Positions 28,185 to 35,894 of a stretch of DNA of 64,000 bases are shown here, piece after piece (positions within the stretch are counted from its first letter, which is position 1; every line of letters starts with the position of its first letter). This DNA comes from an uncultured beta proteobacterium (GTDB lineage: Bacteria; Pseudomonadota; Gammaproteobacteria; Burkholderiales; Burkholderiaceae_C), in NCBI GenBank assembly GCA_903897925.1, contig CAIUDG010000035.1:1-64000 (forward strand), read 5' to 3'. The notes beneath the pieces were generated by a model. That model made no database searches. It was not told the origin of the DNA and was given only the letters and a program-made list of their open reading frames with translations. The position numbers and the translations under genes were made by a program.

Positions 28185-28859
28185 TCAGGCGCGCGACACC
28201 ACCCGCACCACCGACTCCAGCTGGCGGCTGAAACCCATGCGCGCATACAACTGGTACGCGCCATGGTTGTCGTGCATGACATGCAAAAACGGAACCTCCT
28301 GGCGTGCCAGCTGATCGTGAATCAAGTGGTACATCAGCTTGCGTGCCAGACCCCGGCCCTGGTATTGGGGATCGGTGCAGACGCCGCTGATTTCACGCAA
28401 ATTGCCGGCAAACATGCGCTCCCCGGCCATCGCCACCAGGCGTGCACCATCGAAGACACCGTAATAAGTGCCCAGCTCCGGCGTGCGCGGACCAAACGGG
28501 CCGGGCCGCGTCAGGGTCGCCAGCGCCAGCGCCTGTTCGGCATGCTCGGCGCGCAGCCGCACCAGCGCAGGGTCCGGCTCCGGCGGTAGCGCCCCGGCCC
28601 AAACCATCTTGAACATGCTGGACTCGGCCTCCAGCTGCCAGCCCGCCGGTACCGCACCCGACCAGCCGTCGCAGTAGAAATGTTCATCGGGCGCGCAGAA
28701 CGGGGCCAGCGCCGCCAGGTCCGGTCGCTGCTGGTCGGGGAACCCGATGATTGGCGAAAATCCCTTGGCATAGCGGCGCCCGGCCTCGGTGCCCGCGGAA
28801 TAGGCACGGTGCGCACCGTTCAGGGAATGCCAAAGAATATTGGACAGTAGTTGCTGCAT
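28185..28859 (-). CDS. GNAT family N-acetyltransferase
   Basis: A 224-aa acetyltransferase. The C-terminal half has the acetyl-CoA pyrophosphate loop QYQGRGLARKLM after EISGVCTDP, followed by VPFLHVMHDNHGAYQLYARMGF, the typical beta5-alpha4 end of the GNAT fold. The N-terminal about 100 residues form an extra region of unknown function. It could acetylate a small molecule or protein; no substrate is indicated by context. Confidence 0.85.
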   Translation of the reverse strand: MQQLLSNILWHSLNGAHRAYSAGTEAGRRYAKGFSPIIGFPDQQRPDLAALAPFCAPDEHFYCDGWSGAVPAGWQLEAESSMFKMVWAGALPPEPDPALVRLRAEHAEQALALATLTRPGPFGPRTPELGTYYGVFDGARLVAMAGERMFAGNLREISGVCTDPQYQGRGLARKLMYHLIHDQLARQEVPFLHVMHDNHGAYQLYARMGFSRQLESVVRVVSRA

Positions 28860-28961
28860 GGAATCGGCTCTCCTCGGCCCTGATCATAGTGACTGCCTGG
28901 CCAGACCAGGCCCCGGCCCGGACAGGCCACTAAAATCGGCCATCCTCTAGCGCAGCGCACC

Positions 28962-29633
28962 TTGACAAACAAGCACACCCAGCTGGTCACCGACCGCCAC
29001 TCCACCCGCGCCTACCTGCCCACACCGGTTCCTCCGGAACTGCTGCACCAGGTGCTGCGTCTGGCGCGCCTGGCGCCCAGTGGCGCCAATCTGCAGCCCG
29101 GCAACTTCATCGCCGTGCAGGGCGCAACACGCCAGGCGCTGTCACAGGCGCTGGTTACGGCCTGGCGTGCCGGTGAACAGGAAGGCGAGGACTATGCCTA
29201 TTTCCCGGACCCGCTGCCGATGCAGCTGCGCAAGCGCCAGGTCGGCGCAGCGCGGGCGCTGTATGGCGCGCTCGGCATTGAGCGCGCGGACGAAGCCGGG
29301 CGCGCGCAGCAGTTCGAGCGCAACTTCCGGTTTTTTGAGGCCCCGGTGGCGCTGCTGGTCACGCTGGAGCAAGACTTTGGCAACGGTGGCTATATGGACC
29401 TGGGCATGGCGCTATATGGACTGATGCTGGGCGCCGAAGCCCTGGGCCTGTCCAGTTGCGCCATTGGCGCACTGGCGTCGTTTCCGCGCCTGATCCGAAA
29501 CCAGCTCGGCCTGCCCGACAGCAGCCAGATTGTCTGCGGCGTGGCGCTGGGCTACGCCGATCCGAACGCGCCAGTCAACCAGGCGCGCACCACGCGCTGC
29601 GAACTGGACGAATATTTCCGCGTGCTGGGCTAA
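28962..29633 (+). CDS. Nitroreductase family flavoprotein
   Basis: A 223-aa FMN-dependent NAD(P)H oxidoreductase of the nitroreductase fold. Visible motifs are DRHSTRAYLPTPVP (FMN phosphate Arg/Ser/Arg), LAPSGANLQPGNF and the C-terminal ICxG-like region ALGLSSCAIGAL plus VCGVALGYADPNAPVNQART. The start is a TTG at 28962; no ATG or GTG would keep the conserved N-terminus. The physiological substrate is unknown (nitro compounds, quinones or enones). It stands alone and is followed by tandem repeats. Confidence 0.86.
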   Translation: MTNKHTQLVTDRHSTRAYLPTPVPPELLHQVLRLARLAPSGANLQPGNFIAVQGATRQALSQALVTAWRAGEQEGEDYAYFPDPLPMQLRKRQVGAARALYGALGIERADEAGRAQQFERNFRFFEAPVALLVTLEQDFGNGGYMDLGMALYGLMLGAEALGLSSCAIGALASFPRLIRNQLGLPDSSQIVCGVALGYADPNAPVNQARTTRCELDEYFRVLG

Positions 29634-29676
29634 ACCCGGGCGCCGATCACACGGCTAATACCCGCTAAATAGCCGT

Positions 29677-29736
29677 CCAAAAGCGCGCCGACCAAAAGCA
29701 CGCCGACAATAAGCACGCCGACCCAAAGCGCGTCAG
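29677..29736. repeat. 15-bp tandem minirepeat (4 units)
   Basis: Four contiguous 15-bp units: CCAAAAGCGCGCCGA, CCAAAAGCACGCCGA, CAATAAGCACGCCGA and CCCAAAGCGCGTCAG. They fill the convergent gap between the nitroreductase and the thiolase, ending one base before the thiolase stop codon. Confidence 0.88.
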
Positions 29737-29737
29737 C

Positions 29738-30913
29738 TCAAAGGCGCTCCAGCAGCGCTGCCGTGCCGATGCCGCCGGCACCGGCCACCGCCACCAGCCC
29801 GCGGCTGCCGACGCCGCTGTCCTGCACCAGGTCATTCAGCAGACGCACCAGCGCCACCGCCGCCGAGGCGCCAATCGGATGGCCGCGTGCCAGTCCACCG
29901 CCATGGCGGTTGATCGACTGCGTATCCAGCCCCAGCGCCTGGCAAAAATCCAGGCCCTGCACCGCAAAAGCATCGTGCAGTTCAATCAGCGCCAACTCCT
30001 GCGCCGAGCGCACGCCCTGGCGCTGCATACAGGCCTGGGCCGCCAGTTGGGCCGCCAGCAAGGGCGTCTGCGGCGCGTGGCCCACGGCGCTTGCGCCCAG
30101 CCAGCGCGCCTGCGGCTGCAACTGCAGGCGTTCGCAGGCTGCTGGCGTGGCCAGCAAAACCAGCGCAGCACCATCGGCCTGGGCCGATACGCCCAGCGCA
30201 GTCATGCTGCAGTCCAGTGCATCGGCGCCAGCGCCGGCAAATTCTGCCGTTTTCAACAAGGCCGGCATGCGCGCCGCGCGCCGCGCATCAAGCAGGCGCG
30301 GATAGGCGTCCCGGGTTTGCCCCAGCAGCGGCACGATTTCCAGCGCCAGCCGCGCCTGGGCCGCTACCGCCCGCTGGTGGCTGTGCAATGCATACGCGTC
30401 CTGTGCGGTGCGCGCTATGCCGTGTGCCAGCGCATAGCGCGCGGCCGACTCCAGCGGGTCAGGATCCTGCTGCGGGTCTGGTGCAAACGCCGGCCGCTCA
30501 TACGGCACCGGCAGCGCGCCCGGCTGCAGCGGGCGGTGCAGGCGCAGCGGTGCCCGGCTCCAGGCCTCGACGCCGCCCGCCACCACCACATCGGCCTGGC
30601 CACTGGCCAGCAATCCACAGGCCATGGCCACTGCATCGAGCCCGGAGCAGCATTGGGTATCCAGCGAAAACGCGGCACAGCGCTGCGGCAGGCCGGCCGC
30701 CAGCGCCAGCATGCGTGCCGGGTTGCCGCCCGCGCCCAGGGCGTTGCCAAGGACCACGGCGTCGACATCGTGTGCCGCCACGCCGGCGCGGCGCAACAAT
30801 TCCTGCAACACCGGCGCGCCCAGGGCATGCGGCGTCAGCGCCGCGAACGCGCCGCCCCGCGGCAGCACCGCGCTGCGCGCGCCGTTGACAATCAGCGCAG
30901 CCGGTGCAGCCAT
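29738..30913 (-). CDS. Thiolase-like protein lacking the second catalytic cysteine
   Basis: A 391-aa thiolase-fold protein. The acyl-accepting Cys88 (DTQCCSGLDA) and the GHPIGASAA box are present. The usual NEAF motif reads HDAFAVQ. In the final block, GLVAVAGAGGIGTAALLERL aligns without gaps to the family C-terminus, but the base cysteine of the CxG motif is Ala (residue 377). Normal Claisen chemistry is therefore doubtful, while acyl transfer via Cys88 remains possible. The ATG at 30913 lies 22 bp inside the end of the upstream ligase gene; it is the last gene of the ecfA-ecfT-bioY-ligase-thiolase operon. A comparable thiolase/ligase/bioY grouping (yhfS-yhfT-yhfU) is known in Bacillus subtilis. 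Confidence 0.85.
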   Translation of the reverse strand: MAAPAALIVNGARSAVLPRGGAFAALTPHALGAPVLQELLRRAGVAAHDVDAVVLGNALGAGGNPARMLALAAGLPQRCAAFSLDTQCCSGLDAVAMACGLLASGQADVVVAGGVEAWSRAPLRLHRPLQPGALPVPYERPAFAPDPQQDPDPLESAARYALAHGIARTAQDAYALHSHQRAVAAQARLALEIVPLLGQTRDAYPRLLDARRAARMPALLKTAEFAGAGADALDCSMTALGVSAQADGAALVLLATPAACERLQLQPQARWLGASAVGHAPQTPLLAAQLAAQACMQRQGVRSAQELALIELHDAFAVQGLDFCQALGLDTQSINRHGGGLARGHPIGASAAVALVRLLNDLVQDSGVGSRGLVAVAGAGGIGTAALLERL

Positions 30914-32340
30914 GAACCCTCCTCCGACCGGGGCGCCAGCAGATGTCGCTGCAGCGCCTGTTCCAGCGCCCGGTGATCGGTCTTGCCGCTGACCGTCTGC
31001 GGCCAATGGTCACAGACAAAAAACTGGCGTGGCACTTTGTAGGCCTGCAGCCGACCGCGGCACCAGCGCCCCAGCTCGGCCGCCGTGGGCAGCGGCGTTG
31101 CGGCCTGCGCCGACCACTGGATCAGCGCCTGCACCGACTGCCCGCGCAAGGCGTCACTGGCGCCCTGCACCGAGGCCCGGGCGATCGCCGGATGCGCCTG
31201 CAACACACTCTCCAATTCTTCCGGAAACAACTTTTTGGCGCGCGTCACGATCATGCGGTTTTGGCGCCCGACCAGGCACAGCCGGCCCTGCGCGTCCAGA
31301 TAGCCCAGATCGCGCACCGACAGCCAGTCGCCATCGCGCAAACAGGCAGTGTCGTCCGCTGCCGCTGCCACATAGTCCGTGAACACCATCGGACTGCGCA
31401 CATAAATCAAGCCGACCGGGTCGTCCGCCGCCGCCCCTGGCAGAGGCCGGATCTGCACTTGCACATTGGCAAACGGCCGACCCACCACGGCATCCGGCAA
31501 TGTCGCGTCGGCTTCGGTCCAAGCCACAAAACTCAGCTCCGAAGCACCGTAAAACTCGATGATGCGGGCCGCTGGAAACAGCGCCTGCAAGGCCGCGCTG
31601 TGCTGGCGCGGCCAGCGCGCGCCGCTGACCATCACCAGGCGCAGCTCTGGCAGCGGAGCGAGCTGGCGCAGCGCCGCCAATTCGAGCAGCAGCAACAACT
31701 GGCTGGGCACCGCAACCAGACAGGGAATCGCCTCGCGGCGCAAGCATTCCAGCGTGGCTGCAGCCGAAAACGGTTGCTGCAACACGACCCCGGCGCCACT
31801 CCACAATCCCAGCAAGGTGCCAAACAGAAACAAGGAATGCGACAGACTGCCGGGCACCAGGATGCGTGCGCCGGCCGCCGCGCCAAATTCCTGCACACAG
31901 GCACGAAAACTGTGGCTCCAGGACTGGTGGTCGCGCCGAAAACCTTTGGGCCGGCCACTGCTGCCGGAAGTGAAGCCGGTGTAGAACGCGCTACCGGGCT
32001 GCACTGCGGCCGGCGTACACGGCGCGCTGCCCAAAGCGGCACGAACCGCCTGCTGCACCGCGGCCGGCCAATCCGGGTCGCCGACGGCGGCACAGCGGCC
32101 GCTGGCCACGATGCCTAAAAAATCGAGCACTTGGTCCAGTGCTGCTTGCTGCGTATCCACCGGCACCAGGGCCGGTGCCGACTGTGCCTGCAGCACCGCA
32201 GCACGCTGCAGCATGGCCTGTTGCAAGCCGGCAAAGTCGAGTTGCCGGCCCGCAGCGGCGATGGCCACCGCCTGGCCGCGCACCTGGGCCCAGTCGGCCA
32301 GGGGCGCATGCACCAGATCGCTGGCCTGCGCCGGTGTCAT
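30892..32340 (-). CDS. AMP-dependent acyl-CoA synthetase/ligase-like protein
   Basis: A 482-aa member of the adenylate-forming (ANL) superfamily. It has the P-loop TGFTSGSSGRPKGF, the A5-type EFYGASELSFV, the hinge Asp/Arg region DLGYLDAQGRLCLVGRQNRM, and the C-terminal catalytic lysine context QTVSGKTDHRALE. It should activate a carboxylic acid as acyl-AMP and then acyl-CoA; the acid is unknown. The ATG at 32340 overlaps the bioY stop by 4 bp, and the 3' end overlaps the thiolase start, so it is translationally coupled on both sides. Location suggests a link to biotin or a precursor such as a pimelate-type acid (inference). Confidence 0.86.
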   Translation of the reverse strand: MTPAQASDLVHAPLADWAQVRGQAVAIAAAGRQLDFAGLQQAMLQRAAVLQAQSAPALVPVDTQQAALDQVLDFLGIVASGRCAAVGDPDWPAAVQQAVRAALGSAPCTPAAVQPGSAFYTGFTSGSSGRPKGFRRDHQSWSHSFRACVQEFGAAAGARILVPGSLSHSLFLFGTLLGLWSGAGVVLQQPFSAAATLECLRREAIPCLVAVPSQLLLLLELAALRQLAPLPELRLVMVSGARWPRQHSAALQALFPAARIIEFYGASELSFVAWTEADATLPDAVVGRPFANVQVQIRPLPGAAADDPVGLIYVRSPMVFTDYVAAAADDTACLRDGDWLSVRDLGYLDAQGRLCLVGRQNRMIVTRAKKLFPEELESVLQAHPAIARASVQGASDALRGQSVQALIQWSAQAATPLPTAAELGRWCRGRLQAYKVPRQFFVCDHWPQTVSGKTDHRALEQALQRHLLAPRSEEGSWLHRLR

Positions 32341-32918
32341 CGCACGGCGCGTCCACCAAACTGCCAATCCGGCAAACCACGCGCCACGGTATGCACCAGC
32401 GCCGCGCACAGGGCACACTTGATCAGGTCGCCGGGTACAAAGACCAGGGTGCCGAACAAGGCCTGGGTCCAGCCCAGTTTTGCCACCAGTACCAGCCCGA
32501 CCACGCCACAGGCATGAACCACCAGCACACCGCCCAGAACCGAGGCCACAAAGGCACTGGTAGCGGCACGCCGTGGTGTTGCCGATGGCAGCAGCGTCAT
32601 CACCAGCCCCGCCACCAGCGCCCCCAGCGGCCAGCCCAGCAGGTAACCACTCGAAGGCGCCATGAACACGGCCAGACCGCCGCGGCCACCAGACAACAAG
32701 GGCAGCCCCAGCGCTACCGCGCCCAGAAACAGCACCAGCGCCTGCAAGGCAAGGCGCGGTCCGAGCAGGCAGCCTGCCAGCATCACGCCCAGGGTTTGCA
32801 GGGTGATCGGCACGCCCAGCGGCAGATCAATTTTGGGAATCAGGCCAAACACTGCAATCAGTGCGGCGAACATTGACACGTAGGCCATGGACCGGGTGGA
32901 GCTGCGGGATGTGTTCAT
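32337..32918 (-). CDS. bioY: Biotin transporter substrate-binding component BioY
   Basis: S-component of an ECF transporter, a small membrane protein that binds biotin. The 193 residues form about six helices and contain the BioY signature GGRGGLAVFMAPSSGYLLGW with the preceding PITLQTLGVMLAG. The ATG at 32918 is 56 bp downstream of ecfT. Just upstream of the start, TATTTAGTAAATG (32921-32933) is a near-perfect palindrome, perhaps an operator or only AT-rich leader. With ecfA and ecfT it makes a full BioMNY-type importer. Confidence 0.95.
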   Translation of the reverse strand: MNTSRSSTRSMAYVSMFAALIAVFGLIPKIDLPLGVPITLQTLGVMLAGCLLGPRLALQALVLFLGAVALGLPLLSGGRGGLAVFMAPSSGYLLGWPLGALVAGLVMTLLPSATPRRAATSAFVASVLGGVLVVHACGVVGLVLVAKLGWTQALFGTLVFVPGDLIKCALCAALVHTVARGLPDWQFGGRAVR

Positions 32919-32974
32919 AGTATTTAGTAAATGTTGAAAATGGCCAACGACGACCGGCAAATCCGCTGCCGGGT

Positions 32975-33568
32975 CTATTCGCCCAGGCGGATCTGAAGTG
33001 TATCGGCAACGCGCCGCGCCGCCAGCAGCATCAAAATCGTTAGCGGGGCCAACAGCCGCAGGCCCCCGGGCCGGCCGGTGCGCACCCGGTGGGCGTCGTC
33101 CAGGCGCTGCCATTGCACAAAGAAATGTTCGGTAAAACGCAGCATCAGGGCGACCCGCAGCGCAACCCGCTCGGGGTGCACGCCGAAGCGCTGCAGCGGT
33201 GCCAGCAGGCGCTCCAGCAGATCGAGCAATTCGGAGGTGGAGGTGCTCACCGTGACGGCCATGCCCAGCAATGCGGCGCTAAGCAGTCGCAGCATGCTGA
33301 GCCCGCCGACCAGTGCCTGCTGCATCAACACATGAAACAGCCCAACCAGCAAACTCGCCAGCAGCACCGAACGCAACAGCCGGCGCACACCCCGGGTCGC
33401 CGCGCCCAGCGATACAAACAGGCACACGCAAGCGCCCCCCAGGCCGAGCAGCAGCCACGGACTTTGCAGCAGAAACAACAGCGTGCCGAAAACCGCAAAG
33501 GCCAGCAACTTGAGAGAGGCCGGAACCGCGTGCAACCAGGTCCGCCGCTCGGCATAAAAACTAGCCAT
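32975..33568 (-). CDS. bioN: ECF transporter transmembrane subunit EcfT (BioN-like)
   Basis: Transmembrane coupling subunit, 197 aa: four to five hydrophobic segments in the N-terminal half and a cytoplasmic coupling domain. The C-terminus has the conserved short motif LAARRVADTLQIRLGE, corresponding to the Ala-Arg-x coupling motif that docks on the ATPase. The ATG at 33568 overlaps the ATPase stop by 8 bp. The compact size matches BioN of dedicated biotin transporters rather than the larger shared EcfT of Firmicutes. Confidence 0.9.
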   Translation of the reverse strand: MASFYAERRTWLHAVPASLKLLAFAVFGTLLFLLQSPWLLLGLGGACVCLFVSLGAATRGVRRLLRSVLLASLLVGLFHVLMQQALVGGLSMLRLLSAALLGMAVTVSTSTSELLDLLERLLAPLQRFGVHPERVALRVALMLRFTEHFFVQWQRLDDAHRVRTGRPGGLRLLAPLTILMLLAARRVADTLQIRLGE

Positions 33569-34313
33569 GGGCCTCCCGTTGCAGCACCTGGGCGGCCAGG
33601 CGCAGTGCCACGTCGGCTTCATAGGCGGCGCAGACCTCCTGTGGCGGCCCATCGGCGCGCACCCGGCCACGCTCGAGCCAGATGACCCGGTCAAAGTCAC
33701 GCAAGGGCGCCAGGATGTGGGTCGCCACCAGCACCGCCTGGCTGGCCTGGGCGATGTCCTGTGCCAGCAAAGCCTGTCCTGGCAAGTCCAGGCTGGCAAA
33801 GGGTTCGTCCAGCAACACCAGCGAAGGCGCGGCAATCAACAGGGCCAGCCAGCAGACGTGCTGGCGCTGGCCGTGGCTCAGGCCGCTGATGGCGCGCTCC
33901 GCCCAATGCCCCAGACCACGCGCCGCGAGCAGTGCCCGCGCCTGCACCAGTGCCTGCTTGCGGCTGAACCCGCGCGGACCCAAGCCCAGGGCCAACTCCT
34001 CGGCCACGGTCGGAAAAATAATCTGCTCATCCGGGTTCTGAAACATCATGCCCACCGCCGCTGCGCGCGCCGCCGCTGGTGCATCTGGCGCCAGCGTGCC
34101 AATCTGCACCTGGCCGGCCTGGGGCTGGTCGAGGCCGCAAATCAGGCGAAACAGACTGCTTTTGCCGGCGCCGTTGTCGCCAATGATGCCGATCCGGCGT
34201 TCGTGCAAGGACAGCGACAGACCGTCAAACACGGTATGTTCGCCACGCACCAGGGTCACCCCATCCAGGCGCAAGACCGGTGGCACAGCAGAAAGAACAG
34301 CAGACTTCGGCAT
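33561..34313 (-). CDS. bioM: ECF transporter ATP-binding protein (BioM-like)
   Basis: ATPase of the biotin ECF importer, 250 aa. It has Walker A GDNGAGKSS (residues 45-53), the ECF-typical Q-loop MMFQNPDEQIIFPTVAEELALG, signature LSHGQRQ, Walker B LVLLDEPFASLD and switch VATHIL. It is the first gene of the five-gene operon; the bases upstream (34314 onward) hold no gene and must carry the promoter. I see no clear BirA operator there. Confidence 0.93.
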   Translation of the reverse strand: MPKSAVLSAVPPVLRLDGVTLVRGEHTVFDGLSLSLHERRIGIIGDNGAGKSSLFRLICGLDQPQAGQVQIGTLAPDAPAAARAAAVGMMFQNPDEQIIFPTVAEELALGLGPRGFSRKQALVQARALLAARGLGHWAERAISGLSHGQRQHVCWLALLIAAPSLVLLDEPFASLDLPGQALLAQDIAQASQAVLVATHILAPLRDFDRVIWLERGRVRADGPPQEVCAAYEADVALRLAAQVLQREAHG

Positions 34314-34808
34314 GAATTACGTGGCGCACCCGGGATGCGCAAAGGGTCAGAGCTAGCAACAGGAAACGCGCGGCCCAACAACAGACCCGGCGCGCCAATG
34401 CCGACAGTCTAGCCGACCACCCGTCGAAGTATTGGACCGCGCCTCTGGGCTGCTAGTCGATCGCATAGGGCACTATCTATCGCACTGGTATTTTGCAAGC
34501 GGCAGCGTCGAAAACTCGATGCCTATGCGCTCTTGCCCCATAGCCGTGCTATAGCGCGACGAATCCGGCAAAAACTGGCCTCGCCGGGGTCGCTTTTCGC
34601 TTCGGCGATTTCTACCGCCCAGACACTAGCGGGAATCACAGACAGCCCAGGACGAAAGCAATCCTTTCAATAGCGGTGGGAGTGTGCAGCAGAGACCATC
34701 GCATATCGGCGTGGAGCCCAATTTGCGAAGCGAAAAGCGCGGATGACCGATTGGTATAGCTTTTGCGCTAACCAAGGTCACGGCAAAAGGTTCCCCAAAT
34801 GCCTATTC
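34314..34808. other. Gene-free 495-bp region with a 14-bp inverted repeat
   Basis: No coding region is supported here. A perfect inverted repeat CGCTTTTCGCTTCG (34591-34604) / CGAAGCGAAAAGCG (34726-34739) is separated by 121 bp. The DNA is less GC-rich than the flanking operon and adjoins the toxin-antitoxin pair, so it may be residual DNA from an insertion. The right part of the biotin operon promoter must also lie at its left edge. Confidence 0.5.
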
Positions 34809-35123
34809 TCAAGGCGCTTGGATAACAACCTTATCCTGCGCAATAATCTTGCGAAAGGCATCGCTTGTCGTCGCCCAATCGACCAAATCCACTTTGAACG
34901 GCAAATCCGATTCTAAAAAATCATTTGCCAACTCGGCGCTTTCGCGCAAAGTTAGTCCTTTATCCGAAATGATGGTCAAGTCAAGATCAGAAAAGGGTTT
35001 GGCCGTCCACTTCGCACGTGAACCGAAGGCCCATACTTCATATAGTGGCACGTGGACTTTTAAGATATTCCTCACGATCACCCACTGCTCCGGGCTGATA
35101 TCAATTGCGGGCTGCTGGCTCAA
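34809..35123 (-). CDS. mntA: MNT nucleotidyltransferase antitoxin MntA
   Basis: Minimal nucleotidyltransferase of a type VII toxin-antitoxin pair, 104 aa. The active-site motif is exactly GS-x10-D-x-D (Gly34, Ser35, Asp46, Asp48: GSRAKWTAKPFSDLDL), with a third acidic strand FKVDLVD. In Shewanella oneidensis, MntA silences HepT by adding AMPs to a tyrosine next to its active site; that Tyr is conserved in the partner here. The start overlaps the end of hepT by 4 bp. Base composition is clearly more AT-rich than the neighbours, suggesting acquisition. Confidence 0.9.
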   Translation of the reverse strand: MSQQPAIDISPEQWVIVRNILKVHVPLYEVWAFGSRAKWTAKPFSDLDLTIISDKGLTLRESAELANDFLESDLPFKVDLVDWATTSDAFRKIIAQDKVVIQAP

Positions 35124-35524
35124 GTTAACCGCCGCATGATTTGGTCGAGCAGGTAGTGCGCTTCCTGCTGAAACTCCGGAATTCCTTTAACCACCGCTAG
35201 CGCAATATTTTCATCGTACGTGTGACTAGTCTTTGCGCGCATATCGCGGAATTGCTTCCATTTGGGCCAGTCTCCCAACAACAGGCCTTGCTCATTCGCA
35301 GAACGAATCAAATAAGGGAAATCGGCAGTATCAAACTCGCCTGGTGTCGCGGAGGCAGACTCAAGATAGCGCTTTAGTAGCTTATGCGACAGCTCATAAG
35401 TGAACTCAAATCGTTGAATCAGTCCATCACGAATTTGTGTGTCCGCGGTGTCCCGGAGATACCGTTCCATGCCCTCGTCAAGACGTTGGATGGCATTTTT
35501 CAAAGGTGAGAGGTCTATTGGCAT
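35120..35524 (-). CDS. hepT: HEPN toxin HepT
   Basis: A 134-aa all-helical HEPN-domain protein (the former 'nucleotidyltransferase substrate-binding protein' family). It carries the RNase/toxin motif R-x4-H-x-Y (Arg96, His101, Tyr103 in RAKTSHTY), identical in spacing to HepT toxins that cleave RNA and are AMPylated on that Tyr. FEFTYELSHKLLKRYLE is the typical second helix. It is upstream of, and coupled to, mntA. The gene order toxin then antitoxin is usual for this family. Confidence 0.9.
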   Translation of the reverse strand: MPIDLSPLKNAIQRLDEGMERYLRDTADTQIRDGLIQRFEFTYELSHKLLKRYLESASATPGEFDTADFPYLIRSANEQGLLLGDWPKWKQFRDMRAKTSHTYDENIALAVVKGIPEFQQEAHYLLDQIMRRLT

Positions 35525-35608
35525 GCTGAAAGATGAGGCTACGCGCTTCGGAAGTTTGGCATGTTACGCCCTTTGATGCGTTTTCTTGCAGCGAAAAATG
35601 CCGACCAC

Positions 35609-35647
35609 TGCCCCAAAATATGCCCCAATACGCCCCCAAAAGCCCCG
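35609..35647. repeat. Short direct repeats (TGCCCCAA-type) near tRNA-Ser, possible integrase arm sites
   Basis: Three to four imperfect direct repeats follow each other: TGCCCCAAAATA, TGCCCCAATAC, GCCCCCAAAA and GCCCCG. They lie between hepT and the 3' end of tRNA-Ser. Repeats of this kind are often seen beside tRNA genes used by tyrosine integrases of genomic islands; here no integrase gene is left. The rest of 35525-35763 shows only a terminator and the repeated heptamer ATCGGAC (two copies). Confidence 0.4.
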
Positions 35648-35692
35648 CAAGTGATGTCGGATGTCAATCGACCTTATCGGACGATAGAAAAC

Positions 35693-35719
35693 AAAAAAGC
35701 CCCGTGGTTAGGGGCTTTT
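35693..35719 (-). terminator. Terminator downstream of tRNA-Ser
   Basis: A perfect 9-bp stem AAAAGCCCC/GGGGCTTTT (35695-35703 with 35711-35719) with a 7-nt loop. Read on the minus strand it ends in TTTTTTG, 45 bp beyond the tRNA 3' end. It also has a short T-run on the plus strand. Confidence 0.75.
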
Positions 35720-35763
35720 AGGGGCTCTCGGCGGTCTGTATCGGACTACCTTAAACCAGTTTT

Positions 35764-35856
35764 TGGCGGAAACGGAGGGATTCGAACCCTCGATGAGGCT
35801 CTACACCCCATACTCCCTTAGCAGGGGAGCACCTTCGGCCACTCGGTCACGTTTCC
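35764..35856 (-). tRNA. tRNA-Ser (anticodon GCT)
   Basis: A 93-nt class II tRNA on the minus strand with encoded CCA (35764-35766). The acceptor stem GGAAACG/CGTTTCC pairs perfectly, the discriminator is G, the TpsiC arm contains GGTTCGAATCC, and the anticodon GCT is at 35820-35822 within CCCCTGCTAAGGGAG. The long variable arm (between anticodon and T arms) is serine-type. It reads AGC/AGT codons. Its 3' end faces the HepT/MntA islet. Confidence 0.97.
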
Positions 35857-35894
35857 TGAAGACGCCGATTATGACACGACTTCAGTCGTTTTTC

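Noticed and set aside
12647..29736. Tandem repeats considered as CRISPR arrays
   Set aside because: Units are 11-15 bp and directly adjacent, with no spacers and no cas genes nearby.
35533..35721. 62-codon plus-strand frame between hepT and tRNA-Ser
   Set aside because: No ribosome site or similarity; it covers repeats and a terminator.
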